Shown here in pieces: positions 9,801 to 17,654 of a stretch of DNA of 64,000 nt. The notes under the pieces were generated by a model, which did not search any database, was not told the origin of the DNA, and was given only the letters and a program-made list of their open reading frames with translations. The translations under genes were made by a program, and so were the position numbers. The DNA comes from Paenibacillus methanolicus. GTDB lineage: Bacteria; Bacillota; Bacilli; Paenibacillales; Paenibacillaceae. The DNA is taken from contig NZ_VNHS01000011.1 in NCBI RefSeq assembly GCF_008124765.1, forward strand, positions 62,001-126,000, written 5' to 3'. Position 1 is the first letter of the stretch. Every line of letters starts with the position of its first letter.

Positions 9801-9814
9801 GCATGATTTGCCAT
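3809..9814 (-). CDS. Cell-surface multimodular GH16 beta-1,3-glucanase (laminarinase) with SLH, CBM and discoidin modules
   Basis: A 2001-residue secreted enzyme. Order of parts: signal peptide (cut near AMGWA-A, residue 31); three S-layer-homology domains at about 60-225 for binding to the cell wall; a beta-solenoid-like region at about 240-390; a Gly/Asn/Pro linker; a GH16 catalytic domain at about 520-775 with GELDIMEARG, nucleophile Glu645 and acid/base Glu650; then several CBM4/9-like jelly rolls between about 805 and 1530 and two F5/8-type (discoidin) domains at about 1625-1755 and 1860-2001. Four copies of a domain starting ADTTDN or ADASQN (the DUF1533/hemoblobin-interacting type) are scattered between them. 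GH16 with the ELDIME signature cleaves beta-1,3- or mixed-linked glucans. It lies downstream of an oligosaccharide transporter, which would import the products. Confidence 0.92.
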   Translation of the reverse strand: MANHAGKKRRQWTALLLSAALMTGPAAMGWAADPGAGATGQGASDTAGATTAGSAGGPTFRDIAGNWSEKQIAKWATLGLATGSDGNFRPNDGVSRAEFAKLLNTLFGFRAKAAAAFGDVAATKGYADTVAVAKQAGYIAGYPDGQFKPEQVVTRQEAAKMAAALFPLKAVSADTLAAFADQAQISAFAKEPMAALVEGGYLKGFADGTIRPLAPISRAEAVVLLDRLAGEIANQPSQRTGLHLPGGLFISSPDVTIGESTIDGSVILAPGIGEGDVTLDGVEIAGTLVISGGGANSVHIRNSQIGTLIVDKQDGAVRVVLEGDTSVGQLDVASGAKVEVGADASVDKLTITDGADGTNLQVKGTIGELQSKTDGAKLNDQPVQKGGGYEVNKGEVKTAPPQGNTGNAGNPNNNGNPGNNGNPGNGGGQTPTPPALAADTTDNVVGKDLTITFPDNVQWRAAITKVKLGAKELAPAQYTIAAGQITIAAAAVTEKGSLAVTISASGYPDATLAQPVGQWDLVWNDEFDGGTGGNFDTNGVDKSKWGYQNGTGAEYGLDGWGNGEQQYYTKDNIEVKDGKLVITAKKETMSGKPYTSGRLWTSPTYSKAYGKFEARMKLPEGQGLWPAFWMMPKDSEYGVWASSGELDIMEARGRLPHEVGGTIHYGKPWPNNKATGSSYAFPEGESITGYHTYGVEWEPGEIRWYVDGKLYQTLNNWNSQGADQPDQYAYPAPFDKPFYMILNLAVGGQYDGNRLPNDSMLPATMEVDYVRAYELTGKPYRAPIEPQTEKEPIPANAKAAIDGSYIYDPAYTKGLKDIAALDQTLDPLYWNFLHAPDFGGAGSGTIETLDGKPFAKATVQSPGNAVHALQLIQYATLVKGRAYKLSFDAKASANRTIAAKLGGDADNGWGAYSDQFQVALGTDVKHYEYRFQMTNETDLAARLELNLGLNANTVWIGGVRLEEVESAEEPNGPKAPLADGNHVYNGTFDLGTMDRMKYWNVQTASAPVSAAASVNAERRALEVAIASGGTDPKAVTVTQKGINLLQTDTYQLTFDAKAEAACTIGVRFVSKDGATQYGAKTNIALGADASSQTFMFTMPAQVTDTEGQLVFDLGGSNADVALDNVKLIRTTNNNVDYGGVNLFPLVNGDFSGGLSGWEPFTQGASAQFGAEGGVAKVAVASVGTEAWNVMLNQSGLELKKGLTYNLSFEAKASVARDIEAALEDAGYNRHFYSGSLAIGNEWKTFSYTVKPTADANLALKLLLGKTAQSPAGAHDVFFRNMVLEVKDAPVKRPPLLLADTTDNRLGQPVGLTFADNAAWRDAIASVSVDGQALAAEQYTVQSGVLQLKSGAFATEGAHTVTVKAAGYGDASVKQSLIASDGNLLRNGSFAGGKDGWTHWAGDGGVSEFDAAGGAAKVSIHYHGGIHEQWKVPISWSTQLVQEGVKLEAGKTYELSFKASATKSRPIMVEFTKFNNDQKTAFAIKETAAVYRTTIQPAAPVAFDLKFLLGNVVDGVNATPSEPHVITLDDVLLKEVKAAPAMIADSTDNKVGSPIELTFADAPAWREAITAITVNGAAVPSEQAIVEAGRIRLAADSFPAMGAYKIGIEAEGYGIVGLTQDVKTNAPNVALGKTATASTAGQPAASAVDGNGATRWESAAADPQWISVDLGKVYKLDAVVLNWEGAYGKTYKLQAATTAAPVEADWTDVYAEAAGNGGIDTIALGDSEARHLRLTGTARGTTYGYSLWELEAYGVPADGGADPGEEEPAPLDPPALSADASQNKVGQDMTLTFPANAAWTGAVNGVSVEGRALAKDAEYLLADGSLTIRASVFDAAGSYTVSVSAPGYKPSETEQIVAATDANLALGKSVTVSSENAPFAPGLLTDGRADTRWEANWQANNAAEWVVIDLGAEQAIEKLKLLWERAYASALLVQVAADGADATAGSDDWQTVATLDRTLDESGFAETVDLGAQEVHGRYVRLYMTGRGFAPYGPSMYEVEVY

Positions 9815-9940
9815 ATCTCGTGATCGCTCCTTCTGTCCGATGGATGTCGTTTCGGTTCGCTTGCGATTTGTTGCGGATCGTTACGGTTCATTGCGAATCT
9901 TATCGTACGCTCCGCGTTTACCTTGACTGCCTCCGAGGCT

Positions 9941-9954
9941 TGTATCCGCTTACA
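9941..9954. promoter_or_regulatory. Candidate cre site (CcpA) upstream of the GH16 gene
   Basis: TGTATCCGCTTACA matches 12 of 14 positions of the Bacillus cre consensus TGWAARCGYTWNCW. It lies about 130 bp upstream of the GH16 start, where carbon catabolite repression of a polysaccharidase would act. It is a pattern match only. The rest of the 9815-10217 gap holds the terminator of the binding-protein gene and nothing else recognised. Confidence 0.4.
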
Positions 9955-9998
9955 TATATTAATGAAGAAAAACTTTGCCGCCCGTTAGGTTGAGGCGC

Positions 9999-10039
9999 AA
10001 AAAAGGAACGCCACAATCTCTTGTGCTGCAGCGTTCCTT
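9999..10039 (-). terminator. Terminator after the solute-binding lipoprotein gene
   Basis: AAGGAACGC pairs with GCGTTCCTT around an inner CACAA/TTGTG stem. On the minus strand a run of T follows at once. It separates the transport operon from the GH16 gene, which therefore needs its own promoter. Confidence 0.8.
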
Positions 10040-10217
10040 CCCTGGTGACGACGTGCCGATGGTGTGCTTCCGGCGTACATGTTGTTAGCAGTACGACTTG
10101 GCCTGCCGTAAGCTTACCGGACCCAAGCTAGGCGAATTTAGTCGAGCCGAGCTTAAGTCAAACGATGCCAGCCAGCTAGCCGCTAGCCGCCCCGCACCAT
10201 CCCCTCCGCTCAGCCTC

Positions 10218-12002
10218 TTACTTGCCAGATGCCGATTGGAACCACTCGTTGACTTCCGTCGTGATCTGATCGCCGCCGGACTTCTTCCAGTTCGCGACCA
10301 TCGTGTCGAACTCGTCGATCGGCGATTGGCCGTAAATAATCTTGGAGTACGCCTGGTTAATCAGTTTGTTCAGCAGCTCGTTCTTCTGCTTCATCGTCTC
10401 GGTCAGCGGCCCTTGGAAGTAGTTCTTCATCCGGATGTCCTTCTGGTCGAGTACGATCTTCATCGCTTCAATGTTCTCCGGCTTGCGAACGCCGGCCGTC
10501 TGCTTCTCGTACGGCGTCTCCGGCGTGCCGCCGCTGGCCAGCTTAATCATCGTATCCGCGTACAGCGACGGGATGCGCGCGCCTTCGAACGTCAGCGAGT
10601 AGTAGATCGGTTCGACCAAATGCGTGCGGTCCGCGTAGTCCGGGAACAAATCCGGGTCCTTGGCCGGGTCCTTCGTGATCGTGCCGTCCGGCAGCTTCGC
10701 CCAGTCGTAGCCTTCCGCGAAGCCGTTCTCGAACTCGCTGCCCGCTTGCGGGTTCGCCCAGTTCTCGAAGAAGAAGTTGTAGTAGCGCAGGAGCGCTTCC
10801 GGGTTCTTCGCGTCCTTGTTGATGAGCATCCAGCCGTTAACCGACGGGTTGCCGCTCTGCGCGCCGATCTTGCCGTCCGGACCCGCCGGTAGCGGATAGC
10901 CTTTGTATTTCGCGCCCGGCACGTTGTTCAGCAGATCGCCGAACGGCCAATCCGGCAACCAGTTGCGGCCGACGATCGCGCCCGCCTGGCCCTTCGTGAA
11001 CAGCTCGGAACCGGACACTTCGTCCTTGATGCCGGAATCTTTGGAGATATAGCCTTTGTCCATCCACGTCTTCAGCGTCGACAGCGCCTGCTTCGCCGCC
11101 GGGTCGACCGAGCCGTACGACAGCGCGCCGTCCGCGCCTTTGTTCCATTGGCCCGGCAGCGTGCCATACGCGCCGAACAACCAAGAGATGTCGCTCATCC
11201 AGCCGAGATACGTATTCTTGAAGCCGGTCGCGAGGCCGATCGTATCCGACTTGCCGTTGCCGTCCGGGTCCTTGTTCACGAACGCGTCCATGATCGCCTC
11301 GAAATCCGCGACCGTCTTCGGCGCCTGCAGGCCGAGTTTGTCCATCCAGTCTTGGCGCAGCCACAGCAGCATGTCGTCGTTGTACGCGTAATCCAGCACC
11401 GGCAGCGCCATCCGCTGGCCGTCGCGCGTCACCGGCAGCCACGTGTCCGGATTGAGCGCCACGCCCGTTTTGTACGCCTCGCCCGCGTACTTGTCGAACA
11501 GTTCGCCTACGTCCATGAACTGGCCGGAGTCGATCAGCATGTTGACCGTCTCCATGTCGCCGCGGTACGTGATGACGTCCGGCATTTTCTCCCCGGAGGA
11601 GAGCATGAGGCGCAGCTTTGTTTTGTACGCGTCGTTCGTGTCCGTCACGATCCAGTCGTACTTGACGTCGATGCCCAGGTTGTCCTTCATGTATTTCTGC
11701 AGGACGTTGTTCTCCATCGTTTCGCCGGATTTGAAGTAATAATTCGTGCCGACGCCTTTGACCGTCGTCAGCGTGACCGGCTCCGCGTATTTCTTGCCGT
11801 CCCAGCCGGTCTCGTCCACGTTCGCGTTCGATGCCGCTTCGCCGCTCCCCGCATTCGCCTCCGCGCCCGCATTGCCGCCGCTATTCCCTCCGTTATTCGC
11901 CGGCTCGTTGCCGCCGTTGTTGTTGCCCGCGCATGCCGCCAGGCTCAGCGACAAAGCCGCCACCAGCGATACGCTCAACATCCGCTGCCATCTGAAAACC
12001 AT
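10218..12002 (-). CDS. Extracellular solute-binding lipoprotein of a carbohydrate ABC transporter (LplA-like)
   Basis: A 594-residue family-1 solute-binding protein. A lipoprotein signal ends at the lipobox SLAAC, followed by a long Asn/Gly-rich spacer that holds the protein away from the membrane. The body has the LplA/YtcQ-type pattern (VTLTTVKGVGTNYYFKSG near the start, then YRGDMETVNMLIDSGQFMDV). ATG at 12002 follows GGGGGG by 9 bp. Two permease genes lie directly upstream and a beta-glucanase gene downstream, so oligosaccharides from beta-glucan are the likely ligand; that is inference from context. No ATPase gene is present locally, as is usual for this class, which shares an MsmX-type ATPase. 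Confidence 0.9.
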   Translation of the reverse strand: MVFRWQRMLSVSLVAALSLSLAACAGNNNGGNEPANNGGNSGGNAGAEANAGSGEAASNANVDETGWDGKKYAEPVTLTTVKGVGTNYYFKSGETMENNVLQKYMKDNLGIDVKYDWIVTDTNDAYKTKLRLMLSSGEKMPDVITYRGDMETVNMLIDSGQFMDVGELFDKYAGEAYKTGVALNPDTWLPVTRDGQRMALPVLDYAYNDDMLLWLRQDWMDKLGLQAPKTVADFEAIMDAFVNKDPDGNGKSDTIGLATGFKNTYLGWMSDISWLFGAYGTLPGQWNKGADGALSYGSVDPAAKQALSTLKTWMDKGYISKDSGIKDEVSGSELFTKGQAGAIVGRNWLPDWPFGDLLNNVPGAKYKGYPLPAGPDGKIGAQSGNPSVNGWMLINKDAKNPEALLRYYNFFFENWANPQAGSEFENGFAEGYDWAKLPDGTITKDPAKDPDLFPDYADRTHLVEPIYYSLTFEGARIPSLYADTMIKLASGGTPETPYEKQTAGVRKPENIEAMKIVLDQKDIRMKNYFQGPLTETMKQKNELLNKLINQAYSKIIYGQSPIDEFDTMVANWKKSGGDQITTEVNEWFQSASGK

Positions 12003-12037
12003 GTTGTGTATCCCCCCGATACGTTGTTTGAGAACTG

Positions 12038-12051
12038 TGAGAACGCTTACC
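12038..12051. promoter_or_regulatory. Candidate cre site upstream of the solute-binding protein gene
   Basis: TGAGAACGCTTACC matches 12 of 14 positions of the cre consensus and lies about 36 bp upstream of the lipoprotein start, between it and the second permease gene. Together with the site before the GH16 gene it suggests CcpA control of this locus. Pattern match only. Confidence 0.35.
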
Positions 12052-12174
12052 GACTTCTCCCACGAACACTATAAATCCGTTTGGGTCCCGTCCGAAATAC
12101 CACGATTTCGAGGACGATGCCAATTTGTTATCTTTTTCCGTTTCTCCGTCTAGCCCAAGCGAATCCCCGGCAGC

Positions 12175-13053
12175 CTATTCTTTCACCGCGCCGAGCACGA
12201 TCCCTTTGACGAAATACCCCTGAAGCAGCGGATAGACGAGCAGCACCGGCAGAATCCCGATGAAAATTTGGGCCGCCTTCACCGTGCGCTGCGAAATGTT
12301 CTTCAGCTCGTTCACGTCCGGATTCAGCTTGCTGAAATCCTGCTGGACGATGATCGTCTGCAGGAAGGTGGCGAGCGGATAGTTCCGGTAATCGTTAATA
12401 TACAACAACCCGTCGAACCAGGCATTCCAATTGCCCACGATCGAGAACAGCGACAGCGTCGCGATCGCCGGCATCGCCAGCGGCAGGTAGACGCGGAACA
12501 GAATCGTGAAGTGCCCGGCCCCGTCCATGAACGCCGCTTCCTCCAGTTCCTTCGGCGTCGCCTTGAAGAAGTTCATGAGCAGGATCATGTTGAACACCTG
12601 CACCGCCCCCGGCAGCACGAGCGCCCACAGCGTGTCCATCAGATGGAGGTTGCGCACGACGATATACGACGGAATGACCCCGCCCGTGAACAGCATCGTG
12701 AACACGAAATACCACGCGTACGCGTTGCGGCTCTTGAACGCCGCGTTCTCCTTGGACAGCGCGTACCCCGCCAGCGTGATGACGGCCATCGTAATGAACG
12801 TGCCGAGCAGCGTCCGCTCGATCGCCACGAGGAAGGCTCGCCCGAAGTTCGGGTTGTTCATCGTCTTGGTATACGACTCCATGTTGAAGTCGACCGGCCA
12901 CAGCCCCACCAGATGCGCGTTGGCGGCGGCGCTGGCGCTGAAGCTGACGGCGAGAATATGCACGATCGGCAGCACGCACAGCACGGAGGCCACCAGCAGA
13001 ATGAAATAGTTCAACCCCGTGAACAACCGGTAGCTTGTCGATTTGTAATACAT
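12175..13053 (-). CDS. Carbohydrate ABC transporter permease (LplC/YtcP-like)
   Basis: A 292-residue inner-membrane permease with six predicted helices and the EAA-type loop EEAAFMDGAGHFTILFRVYL, through which it docks to the ATPase. The C-terminus GYFVKGIVLGAVKE is the usual ending of YtcP/LplC-type subunits. It starts 12 bp after the partner permease gene and lies 172 bp ahead of the binding protein gene. Role: one half of the membrane channel for an oligosaccharide. Confidence 0.92.
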   Translation of the reverse strand: MYYKSTSYRLFTGLNYFILLVASVLCVLPIVHILAVSFSASAAANAHLVGLWPVDFNMESYTKTMNNPNFGRAFLVAIERTLLGTFITMAVITLAGYALSKENAAFKSRNAYAWYFVFTMLFTGGVIPSYIVVRNLHLMDTLWALVLPGAVQVFNMILLMNFFKATPKELEEAAFMDGAGHFTILFRVYLPLAMPAIATLSLFSIVGNWNAWFDGLLYINDYRNYPLATFLQTIIVQQDFSKLNPDVNELKNISQRTVKAAQIFIGILPVLLVYPLLQGYFVKGIVLGAVKE

Positions 13054-13065
13054 GACGCCCGCCCC

Positions 13066-14022
13066 TTAGAAAATTTTGTAGTCCGCCAGCTTGTATGCGA
13101 TCCGGTAGCCGATCACAATGAGCACGAACCCGACGACCGATTTGAAAATGCCGACCGCTGTGCCGAAGCTGTACTGGCCGTTCAAAATGCCGGTGCGGTA
13201 CACGAACGTGTCGATAATATCGCCCTTGTCGTACACGAGCGGGTTGTACAGGTTGAAAATCTGGTCGAAGCCGGCGTTCAAAATGTTGCCGAGCGCGAGC
13301 GTCCCGACCACGATGACGATCGGCGCCAGCGACGGAATCGTCACGTGCAGCGTCTGCTGCCAGCGCGTCGCCCCGTCCACCTCGGCCGCTTCGTATAGCG
13401 ACGGGTTGACCCCCGCCAGCGCCGCCAAATAGACGATCGTGCCGAAGCCGAACTGCTGCCAGACGTCGCTCACGACGACGACGATGCGGAACCAGGTGCC
13501 GTCGCCGAGGAACAGAATCGGCTCGAGGCCGAACCAGCTCTTCAGCACGCTGTTCACGATGCCGTCCGAAGCGAGCATGTCGTTCAAGATGCCGCCCAGG
13601 AACACCCAGGAGATGAAATACGGCAAATAGACGAGCGTCTGCACGGTCCGCTTGACCGAACTGCGCCGAACTTCGTTCAGCAACAGCGCGAACACGAACG
13701 GCACGATGATGCTGCAGACGATTTTGAACCCGGCGATGAGCGCCGTATTGATGATGACCTGTTTGCTGTCGGGATACTCGAACATGAACTTGAAGTGTTC
13801 CAGTCCCACCCATTTCGATCCCCAAATGCCGTCGTACGGCTTGAAATCCTTGAACGCGATTACGAGACCCCCGAGCGGCAAATAACCGAACAGAAATTGC
13901 AAAATCACGGCCGGCAGCAGCATCAGGTGCAGCGGCCACGTCCGCCGGAGAAAGCTCCCCGCCTTGGCCTTAACGCCGCTTCTAACCGGCGTAAGCGCCT
14001 CCGTTGTCGTACTCATGCCCAT
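13066..14022 (-). CDS. Carbohydrate ABC transporter permease (LplB/YteP-like)
   Basis: A 318-residue permease with a short cytosolic N-terminus, first helix HLMLLPAVILQFLFGYLPLGG, the EAA loop YEAAEVDGATRWQQTLHVTIPS and the C-terminal YRIAYKLADYKIF typical of LplB/YteP subunits. It is the first gene of the minus-strand transport operon and is divergent from the sensor kinase at 14190. It pairs with the permease 12 bp downstream. Confidence 0.92.
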   Translation of the reverse strand: MGMSTTTEALTPVRSGVKAKAGSFLRRTWPLHLMLLPAVILQFLFGYLPLGGLVIAFKDFKPYDGIWGSKWVGLEHFKFMFEYPDSKQVIINTALIAGFKIVCSIIVPFVFALLLNEVRRSSVKRTVQTLVYLPYFISWVFLGGILNDMLASDGIVNSVLKSWFGLEPILFLGDGTWFRIVVVVSDVWQQFGFGTIVYLAALAGVNPSLYEAAEVDGATRWQQTLHVTIPSLAPIVIVVGTLALGNILNAGFDQIFNLYNPLVYDKGDIIDTFVYRTGILNGQYSFGTAVGIFKSVVGFVLIVIGYRIAYKLADYKIF

Positions 14023-14189
14023 ACCCTCTCCACTCTTTATTGCGGATTGACATCTGCGCCGTCATCCTGCAATAGTAAGTATAGCAATGGCAAAAATAGC
14101 GCGTCTGCGCCAATAATTTTGGAACGATGCCCGAAATTTTGTTTCCTGATCCCTTCATCCGGAGGCGATGCGCCACGTTCACTTTGCGT

Positions 14190-15914
14190 ATGAATACGTT
14201 TACAAAAATCGTCGGCCTGATCCTCATGCTGGTCATCCCGATCATCGGGCTGTACTGGTTCTCGTATAAGACAAGCCTGCAGGTCGTCTCCGACGAGGTC
14301 GAGAAATCGATGTACAAGGACCTCGGCTTCTTCGCCGCCCAGACCGACAACGTCGCGCTGCAGCTGTCCAAGAGCGGCCTCGTCATCAGCGAGGACATTA
14401 ACGTGCGTGCGCTGGAGTTCATCGAGATCGCGAGCCTCTACGAACAGACCGCCGAGAAGCTGCGCATCGACGACAAGCTGAAGCTGCTTATCGCCTCCTC
14501 CACGTGGGATACGACGCTCAGCATTTACGCGCCCGACACGAAGACGTTCGTCTCCTCGAACGCTTCGCTGCAGTACGATCCGGCCGTGCTGGACCGGGGC
14601 TTCTCTCGGGTGTGGAATTACACGACCGACGTGCACGCGTACTTCCGGAAGCAGCCTCGGTTCGTCCGCTATATTACCGAGCCGTTCGATGCGCCCCTGC
14701 CCCAAGCGACGCTCATCGTCGAGATGAGCTTCCCCGCGACGGAGCTCGTGAAGTCGCTCGACCGGTTCAAGGCCGGCGGCAAAGGCGACCCGTTCTTCAT
14801 CACCTCCGAGGGCGAGGTGATCGCGTCGAACAGCGCGAACCGGGACCTGCAGCGGGAGTTGACCGCCTCGCTCGACCTCGGCCAGCTGTCCAAGAAGCCG
14901 TTCACCCGCTTCGCCGTGACCGGCAGCGAATACGCGGTCAGCTGCGTCTGGATGCGGGAGCTCGGCCTTTATTTGGTCGACTACCTGCCGATCCAAGACG
15001 TCGTTCGGCCGATCACGCTGAACAGCTACCTGTTCTATGGGGCGATTTTCTTCCTGCTCGTCGGCAGCACGATCGGCGCGTATTTCCTGTATACGAACGT
15101 GCAGGTGCCGATCCGCGAGCTCGTGCGCGGCGTGCGGAAGCTGAAGCGCGGCGACTACCCGACGCTGAACGTGTTCCACCCGAACAACGAGTTCCACTTC
15201 CTGCTCGTCAGCTTCAACGACATGGCGCGGCAGATCGAGCAGCTCATCCAGAACGTCTATCTGGAGACGATCCGTTCGCGGGACGCGAATCTGAAGCAGC
15301 TGCAGTCGCAGATCAACCCGCACTTCCTGTACAACTGCTTTACGCTCATCCGCAGCCTCGCCCGGCTCGGCGAGAAGGAGACGGTCATGGAGTTGGCTAT
15401 GCACCTGAGCAAATATTACCGGTACACGACCCGCTCCGAGCGGATGAGCGCCGAGCTGCGCGAGGAGCTGGATCTGGTCGGCAGCTATCTGGCGATCCAA
15501 GCGATCAAGGTCCAGGATTTGCAATACGAGATCGACATCCCGGAGACGATGCGGGAACTGGAGCTTCCGCGCCTCATTCTGCAGCCGCTCGTCGAGAACG
15601 CCGTGCTGCACGGCATCGAGCCCGCGGGCTGCGGGATGATCCGCGTCGCCGGCGCGCGCAACGACCGGTACAACGTCATCACCGTCGAAGACGATGGCGT
15701 CGGCGTTACCGAAGAACAGCTCGCCCAGCTGCAGCAACAGATCTCGATGCCGCCGACCGAGGACAAGGGCTGCGCGCTATGGAACACCCGCCAGCGGATG
15801 CAGCTGCAGTTCGGCGCCGAGGCGGGCTTGCGCATTATGCGGCGCGAGCAAGGCGGGCTGACCGCCGAGCTGTATTGGCCGAACAAGGCGGAGGAGAGTC
15901 TCGCCGCGTCGTAG
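14190..15914 (+). CDS. YesM-type sensor histidine kinase
   Basis: About 574 residues. A first membrane helix (KIVGLILMLVIPIIGLYWFSY) and a second near residue 285 (YGAIFFLLVGSTIGAYFLY) bracket an extracellular cache-like sensor. A HAMP segment follows, then the His-kinase region with NPHFLYN (His378) and the ATPase N-box LVENAVLHG plus DDGVGVT. It should sense extracellular sugar, directly or through the binding protein, and phosphorylate the regulator encoded next. The start is uncertain: ATG at 14190 places the first helix at the N-terminus, but GGAGG lies 24 bp upstream, a TTG at 14184 is also in frame, and the frame is open back to 14127. Confidence 0.9.
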   Translation: MNTFTKIVGLILMLVIPIIGLYWFSYKTSLQVVSDEVEKSMYKDLGFFAAQTDNVALQLSKSGLVISEDINVRALEFIEIASLYEQTAEKLRIDDKLKLLIASSTWDTTLSIYAPDTKTFVSSNASLQYDPAVLDRGFSRVWNYTTDVHAYFRKQPRFVRYITEPFDAPLPQATLIVEMSFPATELVKSLDRFKAGGKGDPFFITSEGEVIASNSANRDLQRELTASLDLGQLSKKPFTRFAVTGSEYAVSCVWMRELGLYLVDYLPIQDVVRPITLNSYLFYGAIFFLLVGSTIGAYFLYTNVQVPIRELVRGVRKLKRGDYPTLNVFHPNNEFHFLLVSFNDMARQIEQLIQNVYLETIRSRDANLKQLQSQINPHFLYNCFTLIRSLARLGEKETVMELAMHLSKYYRYTTRSERMSAELREELDLVGSYLAIQAIKVQDLQYEIDIPETMRELELPRLILQPLVENAVLHGIEPAGCGMIRVAGARNDRYNVITVEDDGVGVTEEQLAQLQQQISMPPTEDKGCALWNTRQRMQLQFGAEAGLRIMRREQGGLTAELYWPNKAEESLAAS

Positions 15915-15965
15915 CCGGCCCGGCGTATGTACAACCGAATTCAACGACGAGGGACGTGACGCAAC

Positions 15966-17633
15966 ATGCACCAACTGCTCATTATCGACGATCAATCGGT
16001 CTTGGCCGACGACTTGGCGGACATGCTGCCCTGGGAGACGATCGGCGTCGACGTCGTGCACAAAGCCTACTCCGGGCGAGAAGCGCTCGAGCTGATGCGC
16101 GAGCATTCGATCGACGTCGTCGTCACGGACATTCGCATGCCGGGCATGTCGGGACTGGAGCTGATCGCGGAGATCAAGAAGACGTGGAAGCATACGAAGT
16201 GCATCCTGCTGACGGGCTACGCGGATTTCGAATATACGAAGCAGGCGCTGCAGCTGAAGTCCAGCGACTATCTGCTGAAGCCGGTCGCCGACGAGGAGCT
16301 GATGCAGGCGGTCCGCAAGGCGTTGGAGGACCTAGAGAAGGAGTGGAAGGAGATCGCCTCGACCCAGCGGGCGATGTATGCGCTCCGGGAGCAGCTGCCG
16401 AAGCTGCGGGAATATCTGCTGCTCGATCTCATTACCGGCAAAGCCCCGACGAACGCCCGGCTCGCCCGCAAACTGGACATGTACGAGGTGCCTTTGGCGC
16501 TCGGCTCCCCTTCGCATCTCATGCTGCTGCGGATCGACGACACGGCGCAGCGGTACGACGCGCAGAGCGAGACGCTGATCGATTACGCCCTGACGAACAT
16601 GGCCGCCGAGCTGTTCGGGGACCGGATGGAAGTATGGTCCTGCAAGGACGCGCACGGCTTCATCGTCTGCCTGCTGGCCGAGAAGACGTCGCGCGGCTCG
16701 AATGTTCAGGCGGATACGCCTGCCCTCTCGGCGCCTGCCGAATCATCCGGGCAGACGCTCGAGGATTGGATCGAGAGCCGCGCGTTCCAGCTGCAGCACG
16801 CGGCCAAGTCGTATTTGCGCGTCGGCATCTCCGTGCTCACCAGCAAAAGGGGCGCATTCCCGGATGAGATCGGATCGATGTATCAGTCGTCGCTGGCGAA
16901 CTTCCGCCATTTCATCGGCCGCGATACCGAGCTGTTCGTCTCCCTCGCCAAGGAGCCGACGCGCGGCGAGCCGCAGCAGCTCGGGGAATTGTATCGCATG
17001 CCGGGCGTCGGCGCGCTGTTGGAGATCGGGCATTGGGAAGCGGCCGAGGAGAAGCTCGAGGCGATCTTCCGCGAGCTGGAGGAGCAGTGGCAGGCGTCGC
17101 AGGAGCATATTCTGGAGACGTATTTCTCGATCGCCGCCGCCATCGCCGCGCTCATTCACAAGAACAAAAAGTGGCTGGCGGATACGATCGGCGACGACTT
17201 CTACACGGTGGCGAGCGGCCGTCCGATGGACACCGTCGACGAATTGCGCAGCTGGACGGGGCGCGTGGTCGCCAGCTACCGCCGCTCGGTCAGCAGCGTC
17301 GAGCAGGATTCCCGCTCCGCGATCATCCGGCAGGTGCAAGAGTACATTCAGCAGCATCTGGACACGGCTTCGCTGCACACGATCTCGGCCAGCGTCTTCC
17401 TGAATCCCTCCTACCTCTCGAAGATCTACAAGCTCGAGACGGGCGAAGGCATCAGCGAATACATGCTGCGCGTGCGCATGGAGAAGGCGGCCACGCTGCT
17501 CGCCCAGTCGCCGGACAAAATTTACGAGATTTCGGTCATGCTCGGCTACCAGAAGCCGAGTTATTTCATCCAGTTGTTCAAGAAGCATTACGGGCTGACG
17601 CCGCAGGAGTATCGGAACAAAATCGGGGTGTAG
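15966..17633 (+). CDS. YesN-type response regulator with AraC DNA-binding domain
   Basis: 555 residues. The receiver domain at residues 1-125 has the acidic pair Asp8/Asp9, phospho-acceptor Asp55 in VVVTDIRMPG and Lys105 in DYLLKPV. The C-terminal 100 residues form a double helix-turn-helix of the AraC type (SASVFLNPSYLSKIYK and MLGYQKPSYFIQLFKKHYG). A middle region of unknown fold links them. It follows the kinase by 51 bp. The expected targets are the divergent transporter operon and the GH16 gene. Confidence 0.93.
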   Translation: MHQLLIIDDQSVLADDLADMLPWETIGVDVVHKAYSGREALELMREHSIDVVVTDIRMPGMSGLELIAEIKKTWKHTKCILLTGYADFEYTKQALQLKSSDYLLKPVADEELMQAVRKALEDLEKEWKEIASTQRAMYALREQLPKLREYLLLDLITGKAPTNARLARKLDMYEVPLALGSPSHLMLLRIDDTAQRYDAQSETLIDYALTNMAAELFGDRMEVWSCKDAHGFIVCLLAEKTSRGSNVQADTPALSAPAESSGQTLEDWIESRAFQLQHAAKSYLRVGISVLTSKRGAFPDEIGSMYQSSLANFRHFIGRDTELFVSLAKEPTRGEPQQLGELYRMPGVGALLEIGHWEAAEEKLEAIFRELEEQWQASQEHILETYFSIAAAIAALIHKNKKWLADTIGDDFYTVASGRPMDTVDELRSWTGRVVASYRRSVSSVEQDSRSAIIRQVQEYIQQHLDTASLHTISASVFLNPSYLSKIYKLETGEGISEYMLRVRMEKAATLLAQSPDKIYEISVMLGYQKPSYFIQLFKKHYGLTPQEYRNKIGV

Positions 17634-17654
17634 CCAAAGGGCTGCTGCCCTTGG

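Noticed and set aside
13982-15737. Minus-strand frames over the histidine kinase, up to 566 codons
   Set aside because: Antisense shadows of a complete YesM-type kinase; composition is Arg/Leu/Val-rich with no domain.
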